Source of the DNA: Carnobacterium pleistocenium FTR1
GTDB lineage: Bacteria > Bacillota > Bacilli > Lactobacillales > Carnobacteriaceae
DNA length: 64,000 bases
Direction: 5' to 3'
NCBI RefSeq assembly: GCF_000744285.1
Contig: NZ_JQLQ01000002.1
Span: forward strand, 1,860,001 to 1,924,000
Part shown: positions 19,413 through 28,148 of the stretch, one piece after another
Layout of the letters: every line of letters starts with the position of its first letter
Position numbering within the stretch: the first letter of the stretch is position 1
Translations under genes and position numbers: made by a program
The notes under the pieces: model-generated
Database searches by the model: none
Seen by the model: the letters and a program-made list of their open reading frames with translations, nothing else
What the model was told of the DNA's origin: nothing

Positions 19413-21071
19413 TTATTTTGTAACAGATGTCCATTTAAGCGACCATTCTGCTCCAACTAAATATGTTGTAAAATCTTGAACATAGTCCTTTTCTAATACT
19501 GCATAAGCACGTTGATAAATTGGTGCAATACCAGCTTCATCCATTAATACTTTTTCTGCATCAAGCATATCTTGCCAACGTGATTCTAAATCTGTCACAT
19601 TTGTTTGAGCACTTTCAATTAGTGCATCGTAATCAGCGCTGCTATAGCCAGATTTATTATTCCCGTTTTCTGATTGGAATAATTCTAAGAAATTGATTGG
19701 GTCAGCATAATCTGCTCCCCATAATGCTAATTGAATGTCATAATCTTGATTGCTGTTAGCATCTAGACGTACTTTAAATGGTACATTTCTTAATGAGATA
19801 TCCAATCCCGGTAAGTTTTGTGTTAATTGTCCTTGTAAAAACTCAATTGATTTTTTAGCATTTTCAGTATCATCACTTAAAATTTCTAATGATAAAGAAT
19901 CTACCCCTAATTCTTGTAATCCCTTTTCCCAATATTCTTGAGCTTGTTCAAGATCAAATGTCGATAAATCACCGTTTTGATCACGGTAGTCTTCTCCCGT
20001 TGATGGATCAACAGCTAAAGCTTGTGGAACAAGTCCGTTAGCTGGAATAGAACCATTTTGAAGAACTGTATCAACATATGCTTGTTTATCAAAAGCCATG
20101 GCAATAGCTTTGCGAATATTCTCATTTGCTAAAGCTGTTTCTTCTCCATCACGTTCTTGATTGAATTTAAGGTATGCTACAGTAGATGTTGGTTGAGTTT
20201 GCAAGTCTGGATTACCTTGTTGAGTTTGTACGTAATCGCCTGATAAAATCATACGGTCAATTGATCCAGTATCATATAAATTCAAAGCAGTTGACGTTTC
20301 TTTGATAACATCAATATTAGCTGCATCTAATTCAACAGTTTCTGCATCCCAATAATCTTTGTTCTTGTTTAATACCCAGCTTAAGCCAGTTCCGTCCCAT
20401 TCATCTAGTACAAAAGGTCCGTTATAAAGAACGTGATCACTATTTGATGCATAAGCATCACCCTGTTCTGTAACGTAAGCTTCATTTTGAGGGAAGAACA
20501 TTGACAATGTTGTCAAATTTTCAAAATAAGGAACTGCTTTTTCTAATTGGATTTCTAACGTTTTATCATCAACAGCTGTCACTCCAAGTTCAGATGGTTC
20601 CATTTCACCCTTTAAAATAGCTGTTGCGTTGGCAACTACTCCATCAATCATATAAGAGTATTCTGCAGCCGTTTCAGGTGTTGCTAAACTTGTCCATGCA
20701 AAGACAAAGTCGTTTGCTGTCACAGGGTCACCATTTGACCATATAGCATCTTCTCTGATCTTAAATGTATAAGTCAATCCATCTTCGCTAACAAGCGGTT
20801 CTTCGGCAGCCATTCCTAACACAAGTTCGCCATCTGGTCCTTGACGGAATAAACCTTCATTAACATTGTTCATTACGTTAAAACTAACAGAGTCTGTTGC
20901 TAATATGGAATTCATTGTTGGAAGCTCAGCTGTCTCAACTAAGTTCAATACTTGCTTATCGTTACCCTCTTTATTAGTTGCAGATTCTTCTGATTCTCCT
21001 CCACATGCTGCTAATAGACTAATAGAAGCAAGTGATAATCCCATTAACTGAAGATATTTTTTCTTTTCCAA
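19413..21071 (-). CDS. oppA: Oligopeptide-binding lipoprotein OppA (copy 1)
   Basis: A 552-residue extracellular solute-binding protein of family 5. It begins MEKKKYLQLMGLSLASISLL and has lipobox LAAC with C23 as the lipid-modified cysteine. The conserved SBP5 segments are visible (ATDSVSFNVMNNVNEGLFRQ, FVFAWTSLATPETAAEYSY). It delivers peptides to OppBCDF, encoded at 8.7-12.7 kb. It is a tandem paralogue of the following gene, with long identical stretches; differences suggest different peptide preferences, which I cannot read from sequence. Confidence 0.95.
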   Translation of the reverse strand: MEKKKYLQLMGLSLASISLLAACGGESEESATNKEGNDKQVLNLVETAELPTMNSILATDSVSFNVMNNVNEGLFRQGPDGELVLGMAAEEPLVSEDGLTYTFKIREDAIWSNGDPVTANDFVFAWTSLATPETAAEYSYMIDGVVANATAILKGEMEPSELGVTAVDDKTLEIQLEKAVPYFENLTTLSMFFPQNEAYVTEQGDAYASNSDHVLYNGPFVLDEWDGTGLSWVLNKNKDYWDAETVELDAANIDVIKETSTALNLYDTGSIDRMILSGDYVQTQQGNPDLQTQPTSTVAYLKFNQERDGEETALANENIRKAIAMAFDKQAYVDTVLQNGSIPANGLVPQALAVDPSTGEDYRDQNGDLSTFDLEQAQEYWEKGLQELGVDSLSLEILSDDTENAKKSIEFLQGQLTQNLPGLDISLRNVPFKVRLDANSNQDYDIQLALWGADYADPINFLELFQSENGNNKSGYSSADYDALIESAQTNVTDLESRWQDMLDAEKVLMDEAGIAPIYQRAYAVLEKDYVQDFTTYLVGAEWSLKWTSVTK

Positions 21072-21210
21072 TGTTCTTCCTCCTAATAAATCATAATAAA
21101 TTTAATCACAAATAATTCATAACTTCATCATTTTATCATCATTTTATAGGGAGAGAAACGAGTATCGAATTACTCTCATAGGAATCTTAGTTTTTTCACA
21201 TAGTAAACAC

Positions 21211-21243
21211 AAAAAAGGAGCGAATAAAATTCGCTCCTTTTTT
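21211..21243 (-). terminator. Terminator of the second OppA gene
   Basis: Stem AAAAAGGAGCGAAT / ATTCGCTCCTTTTT with a short loop, minus orientation, separating the two oppA units. Confidence 0.9.
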
Positions 21244-21249
21244 ATAAAA

Positions 21250-22926
21250 TTATTCTTTTCCTTCAATTGAAGCCCATTTATAAGAATATTCTGCACCTGT
21301 TAAGTGAGATGTTAAATCCTTAACATAGTCTTTTTCTAGAACAGAGTATGCACGTTGATAAATTGGTGCAATCCCGCCTGTTTCCATCAAGATTTTTTCA
21401 GCTTCTAACATATCTTCCCAACGACCCTCTAAATCAGATACGTTTGTTTGAGCACTTTCAACCAAAGCATCATATTCAGAATTAGCGTAGCTAGATTTGT
21501 TGTTCCCATTTTCTGAATGGAATAATTCTAAGAAGTTGATAGGATCTGCATAGTCAGCTCCCCAACCGGCCATTTCGATATCGTAATCTTGATTTGTATC
21601 TGCATCTAAACGAATCTTAAATGGAACATTTCTTAGATTGATTTCCAATCCTGGAAGATTTGTAGTTAATTGTGCTTGCATAAATTCTAAAGATCTCTTA
21701 GCATTTTCAGTATCATCACCTAAAATTTCTAAAGTAAGTGAATCCACGCCCAATTCATTCAAACCTTCTTCAAAATATTTTTGAGCTTCTTCCACATTAT
21801 ACGTTAATAAATCTCCACTTTGTGCACGGAAATCTTCTCCTGAAGCTGGATCAGCAGCCAATGCCTCTGGAACTAAACCATTCGCTGGAATAGAACCATT
21901 TTGAAGAACAGTATCTGCAAAGGCTTGTTTATCAAACGCCATTGCGATTGCTTTACGAATATTCTCATTTGCTAAAGGTGTTTCTGCTCCATCACGTTCT
22001 TGATTAAATTTAAAATAAAATACAGATGACGTAGGCTGAGTTTTCAAATCAGAATCCCCTTGTTTTGTTTGGACATATTCACCTGATAAAGTAATACGGT
22101 CTACTGCTCCAGTATCGTACAAGTTAATTGCAGTTGACGTTTCTTTAACTACATCAACATTAATTGTTTCTAGTGCTACAGCTTCTGTATCCCAATACTC
22201 TTCATTTTTATTTAATACCCAACTTAAGCCGGTTCCATCCCATTCATCTAATACGAAAGGACCGTTATAAAGCACAGTATCACTATTTGTAGCATAATCT
22301 CCACCTTGTTCAGTTACAAATGCTTCATTTTGCGGTAAGAACATCGGCAATGTCAATAAATCTTTGAAGTAAGGTTTAGCAGTTTCTAATTGTACTTCTA
22401 ACGTTTTATCATCAACAGCTGTAGCACCTAATTCAGAAGGTTCCATTTCTCCAGTTAAAATTGCAGAAGCATTTTTAACTACTCCATCAATCATGTATGA
22501 ATATTCAGCAGCTGTTTCTGGATCTGCTAGACGTTGCCATGCAAATACAAAATCGTTAGCAGTTACAGGATCTCCATTAGACCAAACTGCATCTTCTCTA
22601 ATTTTAAATGTAAATGTTAAACCATCTTCACTGACTTCTGGTTCTTCTGCAGCCATTCCCAACTCAAGTTTGTTCTCAGGATTTTGACGATACAATCCTT
22701 CATTTACATTGTTCAAAACAGTACCACTTACTGTATCTGTTGATTTTGCAGAATCCATATTTGGCAATTCAGCACTTTCGATAAGATTAAGTACTTGTTC
22801 TTCACCTGAACCAGATGTTTGATTTCCAGAATTCGCTGTTTCTCCATCGTCACTCCCGCAAGCTGCTAAAACCAGTGCAGATGTTGCTGTTAAACCTAAT
22901 AAACTAAGTAATTTATTCCTTTTCAT
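21250..22926 (-). CDS. oppA: Oligopeptide-binding lipoprotein OppA (copy 2)
   Basis: A 558-residue SBP5 protein, closely related to copy 1 through most of its length. ATG 22926 (MKRNKLLSLLGLT) follows AGGGGGA; an upstream in-frame ATG lacks a site and would add a charged stretch to the signal. Lipobox LAAC, C23. The TSNGNQTSGSGEEQ-like linker after the cysteine is longer than in copy 1. Own promoter at 23015-23043 and own terminator, so it is an independent unit. Confidence 0.95.
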   Translation of the reverse strand: MKRNKLLSLLGLTATSALVLAACGSDDGETANSGNQTSGSGEEQVLNLIESAELPNMDSAKSTDTVSGTVLNNVNEGLYRQNPENKLELGMAAEEPEVSEDGLTFTFKIREDAVWSNGDPVTANDFVFAWQRLADPETAAEYSYMIDGVVKNASAILTGEMEPSELGATAVDDKTLEVQLETAKPYFKDLLTLPMFLPQNEAFVTEQGGDYATNSDTVLYNGPFVLDEWDGTGLSWVLNKNEEYWDTEAVALETINVDVVKETSTAINLYDTGAVDRITLSGEYVQTKQGDSDLKTQPTSSVFYFKFNQERDGAETPLANENIRKAIAMAFDKQAFADTVLQNGSIPANGLVPEALAADPASGEDFRAQSGDLLTYNVEEAQKYFEEGLNELGVDSLTLEILGDDTENAKRSLEFMQAQLTTNLPGLEINLRNVPFKIRLDADTNQDYDIEMAGWGADYADPINFLELFHSENGNNKSSYANSEYDALVESAQTNVSDLEGRWEDMLEAEKILMETGGIAPIYQRAYSVLEKDYVKDLTSHLTGAEYSYKWASIEGKE

Positions 22927-23014
22927 ATCGGTTCCCCCTAATTTTTTTATCGCTATTCCTAAAAAACTCATCAAGTAATCGTTTACTTAATTTCAATATT
23001 AGTTTACTCAAATT

Positions 23015-23043
23015 ATATTATCATCTTATTATCACAATTTCAA
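23015..23043 (-). promoter_or_regulatory. Promoter of oppA copy 2
   Basis: Minus strand TTGAAA (23043-23038), 17-bp spacer, TAATAT (23020-23015). Confidence 0.7.
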
Positions 23044-23193
23044 CTCAAATTATTAAAATAATGTAATATTTAACATTATTTTTAACTGAAAATTCATTTA
23101 AAAGAAACAGAAACGCCCTATAAAGCTGTTTCTTGTTATTTTATTCTCTTTTTCTGTGAGTTTTTTATTAAGTATTAGCCTTTTTTATTTATT

Positions 23194-23455
23194 GGTTCTA
23201 AATCAAATGGTGTGGATACTTCAAGATAAAATTTTTTCTGAAATTTACAGATTTGCTTGTGGAGCCATGATATAGACTGTAAGCCTTTGGTATTATAGCC
23301 TTTTCAAGCTTCAAAAATCCGTAATCGTGCTAAAGCGCCAACGTTTTGTAATTCCCATTGAATTCAATGCAAGGCTACAAGTAACTCTATTCCTACAGAA
23401 TTTTTGGACGGGCCATTTAATTAATTGATTTATCCAAACCAAAAATTATACGACC
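23194..23455. mobile_element. Possible decayed IS/MITE-like element (ISL3-type ends)
   Basis: The left edge (23194-23216, GGTTCTAAATCAAATGGTGT...) and right edge (23433-23455, TCCAAACCAAAAATTA..GACC) are imperfect terminal inverted repeats: 14 of 23 positions match. The left edge looks like ends of ISL3-family elements as I remember them. The 262-bp interior has no intact ORF; the minus strand gives one 90-codon frame interrupted by two stops. A perfect 14-bp palindrome CATTGAATTCAATG is inside. Identity is uncertain. Confidence 0.4.
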
Positions 23456-23468
23456 ATTTTTTATACAC

Positions 23469-23505
23469 AAAAAAGCTGCTTCGTATTAAAACGAAGCAGC
23501 TTTTA
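23469..23505 (-). terminator. Terminator of infC-rpmI-rplT
   Basis: Perfect stem AAAAGCTGCTTCGT / ACGAAGCAGCTTTT with T-run on the minus strand, just after rplT. Confidence 0.93.
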
Positions 23506-23517
23506 AGCTCAAAAAAT

Positions 23518-23880
23518 TTATTTGTTGTTTAATGCAGTTTTAGCTTGTTCAGCTAATGCTGTGAATGCAGCAGCATCTGTTACAGCGATATCAGCTAACA
23601 TTTTACGGTTAACTTCAATTTCTGCTAATTTAAGACCATGCATAAAAGTGCTGTAGCTCATGTTATTTAGACGAGCAGCTGCATTAATACGAGCGATCCA
23701 TAATTTACGGAAATCACGTTTCTTTTGACGACGGTCTCTATAAGCATAAGTATAAGATTTCATTACTTGTTGCTTAGCTGTTTTGAATAAAACATGTTTT
23801 GAACCATAGTATCCTTTTGCTAATTTTAATATTTTTTTACGACGTTTACGAGTAACCGTTCCACCTTTTACACGTGGCAT
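23518..23880 (-). CDS. rplT: 50S ribosomal protein L20
   Basis: A 120-residue L20 with the basic N-terminal helix ([18 protein letters not shown]) and the [27 protein letters not shown] core. It binds 23S rRNA early in 50S assembly and, in Firmicutes, represses its own operon by binding the infC leader. Last gene of the operon. Confidence 0.98.
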   Translation of the reverse strand: MPRVKGGTVTRKRRKKILKLAKGYYGSKHVLFKTAKQQVMKSYTYAYRDRRQKKRDFRKLWIARINAAARLNNMSYSTFMHGLKLAEIEVNRKMLADIAVTDAAAFTALAEQAKTALNNK

Positions 23881-23986
23881 ATTAATTTCCTCCTCTAAGA
23901 TGTTTTCTCTACAAGAAAACTCTTTTGACTAATTTAAATTACATTTGCTCATTTCACAATGAACTGATTATGCTAAAAGTAACTGA

Positions 23987-24184
23987 TTACCATTTAGCTA
24001 ATTGTTGACGGATACGTTTCATATCGCTAGAAGATACCATTGTTGATTTGCGTAATTTACGTTTTTGTTTTTGTGATTTGTTTGCAAACATATGGCTTGT
24101 TTTAGCATGGTGACGTTTTAATCCGCCGTTACCTGTTCTTTTAAACCGTTTTGCTGAACCACGGTGTGTTTTTTGTTTTGGCAT
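23987..24184 (-). CDS. rpmI: 50S ribosomal protein L35
   Basis: A 65-residue L35 starting [20 protein letters not shown], with strong AGGAGG upstream. Between infC and rplT in the standard order. Confidence 0.98.
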   Translation of the reverse strand: MPKQKTHRGSAKRFKRTGNGGLKRHHAKTSHMFANKSQKQKRKLRKSTMVSSSDMKRIRQQLAKW

Positions 24185-24209
24185 TTGTTATTTCCTCCTC
24201 AAAATACTC

Positions 24210-24725
24210 TTACTTTTCACTCTTTGGTGCTAAAATTAAGAACATACTGCGACCATCCATTTTAGCAGCTGATTCAATAGTTGAAATATCAGCTGTTTCT
24301 TTAGCTAGACGATCTAACACATCTTTACCAATACTTTTATGGGTAATAGCACGACCTTTGAATCGGATTGAAGCTTTCACTTTGTCTCCATTTTCAAGGA
24401 ACTTACGTGCATTACGTAATTTAGTATTGAAATCATTCAAATCAATTGTAGGACTTAACCTAACTTCTTTGAGATTAATGACTTTTTGATTTTTACGAGC
24501 TTCGCGCTCTTTTTTCTGTTGCTCAAAACGGAATTTACCGTAATCCATAATACGTGCTACAGGTGGTTTTGCTTTTGGAGCTACTAGTACTAAGTCTAAG
24601 TTTGCTTCTTCTGCAAGTTTTAACGCTTCACTTTTGGTAATTACACCAAGTTGTTCGCTGTCACTACCAATAACGCGTAATTCACGTGCACGAATGCCGT
24701 CATTTACCATCATATCTTTTGCTAT
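24210..24725 (-). CDS. infC: Translation initiation factor IF-3, apparent AUA start
   Basis: IF-3 of about 172 residues (core [10 protein letters not shown]...[18 protein letters not shown]). An ATG at 24731 lies only 1 nt from the site GGAGGTG, too close to be used well, while ATA at 24725 lies 7 nt away. Bacillus IF-3 starts with AUU at the equivalent residue (IISKDF... versus here TIAKDM...). I therefore chose the rare ATA start; IF-3 rejects such codons and so limits its own synthesis. The longer form from 24731 would add only MT. Confidence 0.9.
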   Translation of the reverse strand: MAKDMMVNDGIRARELRVIGSDSEQLGVITKSEALKLAEEANLDLVLVAPKAKPPVARIMDYGKFRFEQQKKEREARKNQKVINLKEVRLSPTIDLNDFNTKLRNARKFLENGDKVKASIRFKGRAITHKSIGKDVLDRLAKETADISTIESAAKMDGRSMFLILAPKSEK

Positions 24726-24731
24726 GGTCAT

Positions 24732-24908
24732 ACACCTCCATTAGATTTGAGAGAAAGAACAGCAGAAAAATAGGCAAGTTCATTACGAACCCGCCTATAA
24801 ATAATTTCTAACTCACACCGAATGCAAGTTATCATCGTTTATATCTAGCCCAGAGACACTTTCGTCAACTTAGGCGAGAAGCGGGTGCTTCTGCTTGATT
24901 TTCTCAAC
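24732..24908 (-). ncRNA. L20-type leader of infC-rpmI-rplT
   Basis: About 175-nt 5' leader between a consensus promoter and the infC site. It shows paired segments: AGCACCCGCTTCTCGCC near the 5' end and GGCGGGTTCGTAATGAACTTGCC near 24763-24800, which can form alternative stems. Position and layout match the L20 autoregulatory leader of Firmicutes; no covariance search could be run. Confidence 0.65.
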
Positions 24909-24914
24909 TTATTT

Positions 24915-24943
24915 ATTATACTTCACTGAATCAAAATTGTCAA
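24915..24943 (-). promoter_or_regulatory. Consensus promoter of infC operon
   Basis: Perfect TTGACA (24943-24938) and TATAAT (24920-24915) with a 17-bp spacer on the minus strand. Confidence 0.93.
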
Positions 24944-25038
24944 TCATATTTTGCTAGCTTTTCACTTTAGTGTTGTTTATCAGCTGAGACTGTCTTAATA
25001 CTTCATTTGAGAAAAAAGCCTCCCAAAATTCATTTAAT

Positions 25039-25860
25039 TCAAATCAACGGTTTACCTGAGTATTGTTTTTTGCTCACTGAATTATCTGGCATGATACTAT
25101 ATCGGTTTTTATAAAATTGGATTGCTGAAATCCCAACCAAAATTACTATTCCTATCAGAGCAACGTTTTGCAAAAAGGTATACTGTCCTTGAAATCCTTC
25201 AGGCGCTAATAAATAATTATAGATTCCAAAATATGCCCAAGCGATAGGAATTGGGAATATTGCGTTTTTAGTGCTTAATAAGACTATCAAAGTCAATCCT
25301 ACTGCAACTAGAAGAATAATCGCACTCCAAGTCTCAGCGGATATTCCAAATCTATCCCATTCAATTTTAACAAGCCAAGCGGCTATATTTACTACCGTTG
25401 CTATAAAAAGCCATCCTGAATATAAACCAAAAGTAATTGGCAGCAACCAGCGTTTTCGCGTTTGGATTTTTCCGATTTTTTTTACAATTAGAATCATGAT
25501 GATTAGAAAACTAAAAATAAAGATTGTTGATAAACCAATCAAGTTATAAGAAAAACTTATTATCCACACAATATTTAAAGCACATGATACCCAAAAGAGA
25601 AAGCTGATTTCATCAACAGCACGTCCATAGTATGATTCTTTATTTTTAATAATCATGACAATTATCGAAATAATCAAAAATGTGTAAATAACGCTCCAAA
25701 TGCTAAAAGTTGAGGGTGCTGGTGTAATTAAAGTTGGGTACATATCTGATACTTCTTTTTGCGAAAGACCATTAATTAAACCAAAAGCACCCATACCATT
25801 AATAATTAATGTGATAACTAATAAAATTGCATTGATATATGTTTTTGTTTTTTGTTTCAT
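25039..25860 (-). CDS. TspO-like tryptophan-rich membrane protein
   Basis: A 273-residue integral membrane protein with at least seven helices. The opening (INAILLVITLIINGMGAF, then PAPSTFSIWSVIYT) and the WALYNIGL-like NIVWIISFSYN resemble the tryptophan-rich TspO/MBR sensory family, extended. TspO proteins bind tetrapyrroles and are tied to oxidative stress. Start is ATG 25860 behind AAAGGAG. It follows the flavodoxin gene by 170 bp and may or may not be in its transcript. A HemY-like oxidase exists elsewhere in the window; a tetrapyrrole link is inference. Confidence 0.65.
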   Translation of the reverse strand: MKQKTKTYINAILLVITLIINGMGAFGLINGLSQKEVSDMYPTLITPAPSTFSIWSVIYTFLIISIIVMIIKNKESYYGRAVDEISFLFWVSCALNIVWIISFSYNLIGLSTIFIFSFLIIMILIVKKIGKIQTRKRWLLPITFGLYSGWLFIATVVNIAAWLVKIEWDRFGISAETWSAIILLVAVGLTLIVLLSTKNAIFPIPIAWAYFGIYNYLLAPEGFQGQYTFLQNVALIGIVILVGISAIQFYKNRYSIMPDNSVSKKQYSGKPLI

Positions 25861-26030
25861 TTTCCTACTCCTTTTATAATTTTTCTGACATTCCACAGCA
25901 CTATAAAATTTATGTTTTAGCCTTTAAAACAATACTGTGATTTTTCTGACCTGTTAGCTTTTAACAAATAAAGATCTATAGTCCAATTTGACAAACAAAC
26001 TGACATAAAAGATAAATCTCTAAGTCCATC

Positions 26031-26546
26031 TTAAATCTTTTTAGTATAAGAAACAATCGCTTGAATATGCTTTTTATCTACATAACTTGTCGGATGATAA
26101 TAACTTTCAAGGATTGCCTCTTCATCTTCCTTTTTATTCTTCTTCTTTTCTATAATTTTTATAAATATATTGATCATTAATTTAACAATTCCTTTCACCT
26201 TAGAAAAATCAATGCCTCCAGGCAAATAGAAGAATGTATGGAATGCTAACTGATCTTTATTAAAATTATTGGTTTTAATATCTGTGATATCTTTCTCAAC
26301 ATTATTATTACCTGCACAGGCAAAAATAATGATTGGTTTTTCTTTGAACCACTCAAGAACTTTTCTGATATTATTCATTCTGCCGATATATACACCACTA
26401 CCAAAAATAATAGTGTTATAGTTCTTTATTTCTGATTTTTTAAATTTTGAAAAATCTCTTATTTCCCAATCTAATTCTTCCGCGATCCAAGTTGCATACT
26501 GAAAAGTATTTCCATATTTGCTTTTATATAGAACAATATTTTTCAT
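26031..26546 (-). CDS. Flavodoxin-domain protein (HemG/flavodoxin_5-like)
   Basis: A 171-residue protein with a flavodoxin FMN loop near the N-terminus (KSKYGNTFQYATWIA) and FGSGVYIGRMNN, the pattern of the HemG/flavodoxin_5 class. A lysine-rich amphipathic C-terminal part (IIEKKKNKKEDEE) follows. It overlaps the FAD oxidoreductase gene by 4 bases, so it probably passes electrons to or from that enzyme. Physiological partner unknown. Confidence 0.75.
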   Translation of the reverse strand: MKNIVLYKSKYGNTFQYATWIAEELDWEIRDFSKFKKSEIKNYNTIIFGSGVYIGRMNNIRKVLEWFKEKPIIIFACAGNNNVEKDITDIKTNNFNKDQLAFHTFFYLPGGIDFSKVKGIVKLMINIFIKIIEKKKNKKEDEEAILESYYHPTSYVDKKHIQAIVSYTKKI

Positions 26547-28144
26547 TGTCTTTTTCCTTTCCGCAAAGTCTTAATTGCTTTATCAGCTGCAATCTTTCCG
26601 GTTAAGATACTGATTGGTAAACCTGAAGGACTGAAAGTCCACTGGCCAGCTTGCAATGTATCTGGAATTGGCGTGTTACACGTTTTTTTGATTTTAGTCA
26701 TCTTGGTTATAGTTGGTATACTATCATTTGTAAAAGCCCAGCCGGTTATTCCACCTTCGAGATTACCGCTTAGTCTTTCAATGGTGAGTGGCGAAGAACT
26801 AAATTGATGGATCACTTTTTGCTTTATTTCTCCATAAATACTGTCATCAAGGACACTAATCATCTTATCTTCAGCAAAACACTTAAATTCTTCATAAAAA
26901 CCTAAGGCTTTAATATTACTGATAAAATCATAATCCATTAGAACACTGACCATCAATCCAGTCTTTCCTTTTGGAGCAAGTTTTTCATTCCGCAATGCAG
27001 GGATGGCAATTTCATAAGTAGTATAGTCCAGATACTCACTCATCCAATCAAAAATTTCTTTTTTTTCAGTTGCTTTACTTACCGTTTTCAGTTTCTCAAA
27101 GGTGGTAGATTGACCTGTTTTATCAGGTGTATAGAAAAAATGACCACTTGATTTTTTTTGGAAGTACTGATTGTCCAAGTCAACAGCTAGATACAAAGAA
27201 TAAATTGAATCCCCTGCTCTTTTTCCTTTGAGCAGTTTTTTCTGCTTCTCTATTCCTTTCTTGATTTTATTATCATCGATCGTTTCTATATCGATCGATT
27301 TGTATAGCTGATTCGTATCCGCTGCCCAAATCAACTGATTATATTCGTGATACTGGTCATTCTGATCAAGAAGGGTTTTATTAAAAGGGTCAATTTTTTT
27401 TATTTCTGTACCTGTTTTTATAACGCCTTCTGTTTTAATGATATACTCTTTTAGCTTTTCAGCTAAATTAAGGGTTCCTTTAAGTGGATACTCATAATCC
27501 AAGTACAAACTGAAATAACTTAATGCAAAAGAAGCAGGAGTTTTTTGGAAAAAATGTTGGCTTATTATATCAATCAATGATTGATTATCAGTTAACTGAC
27601 TCAGATAGTCATAAACGGGTAAATTGAAATTTTTAATTTTACCTGATTTTGCCAAAAATTTGAATAGCCAAGGAAATAATACTTTAAAAAGATAGTTCTT
27701 ATCTTTCTTTAAATCTTTGAATAGAGGGTTCTCAATTCCATATAGAATATCCATATAATCCATAACTTTTTTTATCTCATGAAGTATGACATCAATATCA
27801 TTTTCACTATCAGGATAAAGTTTTACAAGCATTTCTCGATAATCATTTAGACTGTCAATTGTTTCAACTCGTATCACTTCCTTTTCAATCCCGATTGTTA
27901 CAACACTCTTGACAAATTCAACATTTATATTGAGCTGCTTTAACATAGGCTTAACAATTCCGGAATCAATGATTCCTCTGGCACCCGAATCAAACAAAAA
28001 ACCGTCATAATAGAATGAGCTCGCTAAACCACCAACTTTATCTTCTTTTTCGCATAGCAGTATTTTATAGCCGTTTTTTGATAGAAAAGCTGCACTTGTC
28101 AATCCGGCGATTCCCCCACCAACAATAACTGCATCATATCTCAT
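26543..28144 (-). CDS. CrtI/phytoene-desaturase-like FAD oxidoreductase
   Basis: A 533-residue flavoprotein. It opens with DAVIVGGGIAGLTSAAFLSK, then CEKEDKVGGLASSF, and has the C-terminal motif TLQAGQWTFSPSGLPISILTG that closes the FAD site in CrtI/carotenoid isomerase-like enzymes. The start is ATG 28144 after AGGTGG; a GTG four codons earlier overlaps that site. No phytoene synthase is nearby, so a carotenoid substrate is not supported; the desaturase-type reaction is a family expectation. Co-directional and coupled to the SDR and flavodoxin genes. Confidence 0.75.
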   Translation of the reverse strand: MRYDAVIVGGGIAGLTSAAFLSKNGYKILLCEKEDKVGGLASSFYYDGFLFDSGARGIIDSGIVKPMLKQLNINVEFVKSVVTIGIEKEVIRVETIDSLNDYREMLVKLYPDSENDIDVILHEIKKVMDYMDILYGIENPLFKDLKKDKNYLFKVLFPWLFKFLAKSGKIKNFNLPVYDYLSQLTDNQSLIDIISQHFFQKTPASFALSYFSLYLDYEYPLKGTLNLAEKLKEYIIKTEGVIKTGTEIKKIDPFNKTLLDQNDQYHEYNQLIWAADTNQLYKSIDIETIDDNKIKKGIEKQKKLLKGKRAGDSIYSLYLAVDLDNQYFQKKSSGHFFYTPDKTGQSTTFEKLKTVSKATEKKEIFDWMSEYLDYTTYEIAIPALRNEKLAPKGKTGLMVSVLMDYDFISNIKALGFYEEFKCFAEDKMISVLDDSIYGEIKQKVIHQFSSSPLTIERLSGNLEGGITGWAFTNDSIPTITKMTKIKKTCNTPIPDTLQAGQWTFSPSGLPISILTGKIAADKAIKTLRKGKRQ

Positions 28145-28148
28145 TCTA

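Larger units (their letters stand above)
22975..23517. other. 543-bp region between oppA copy 2 and rplT
   Basis: Holds the oppA promoter (23015-23043), a degenerate IS-like relic (23194-23455) and the rplT terminator (23469-23505). No intact gene. The oppA 5' leader has an imperfect palindrome, AAGTAAACGATTACTT, around 22975-22990. Confidence 0.6.

Noticed and set aside
22975-24000. tRNA or rRNA genes between oppA and the ribosomal protein genes.
   Set aside because: No cloverleaf, TTCGA-type loop or rRNA-like sequence seen here or elsewhere in the window.
26543-28144. Carotenoid biosynthesis locus.
   Set aside because: The FAD enzyme resembles CrtI, but no phytoene synthase or other carotenoid gene is in the window.
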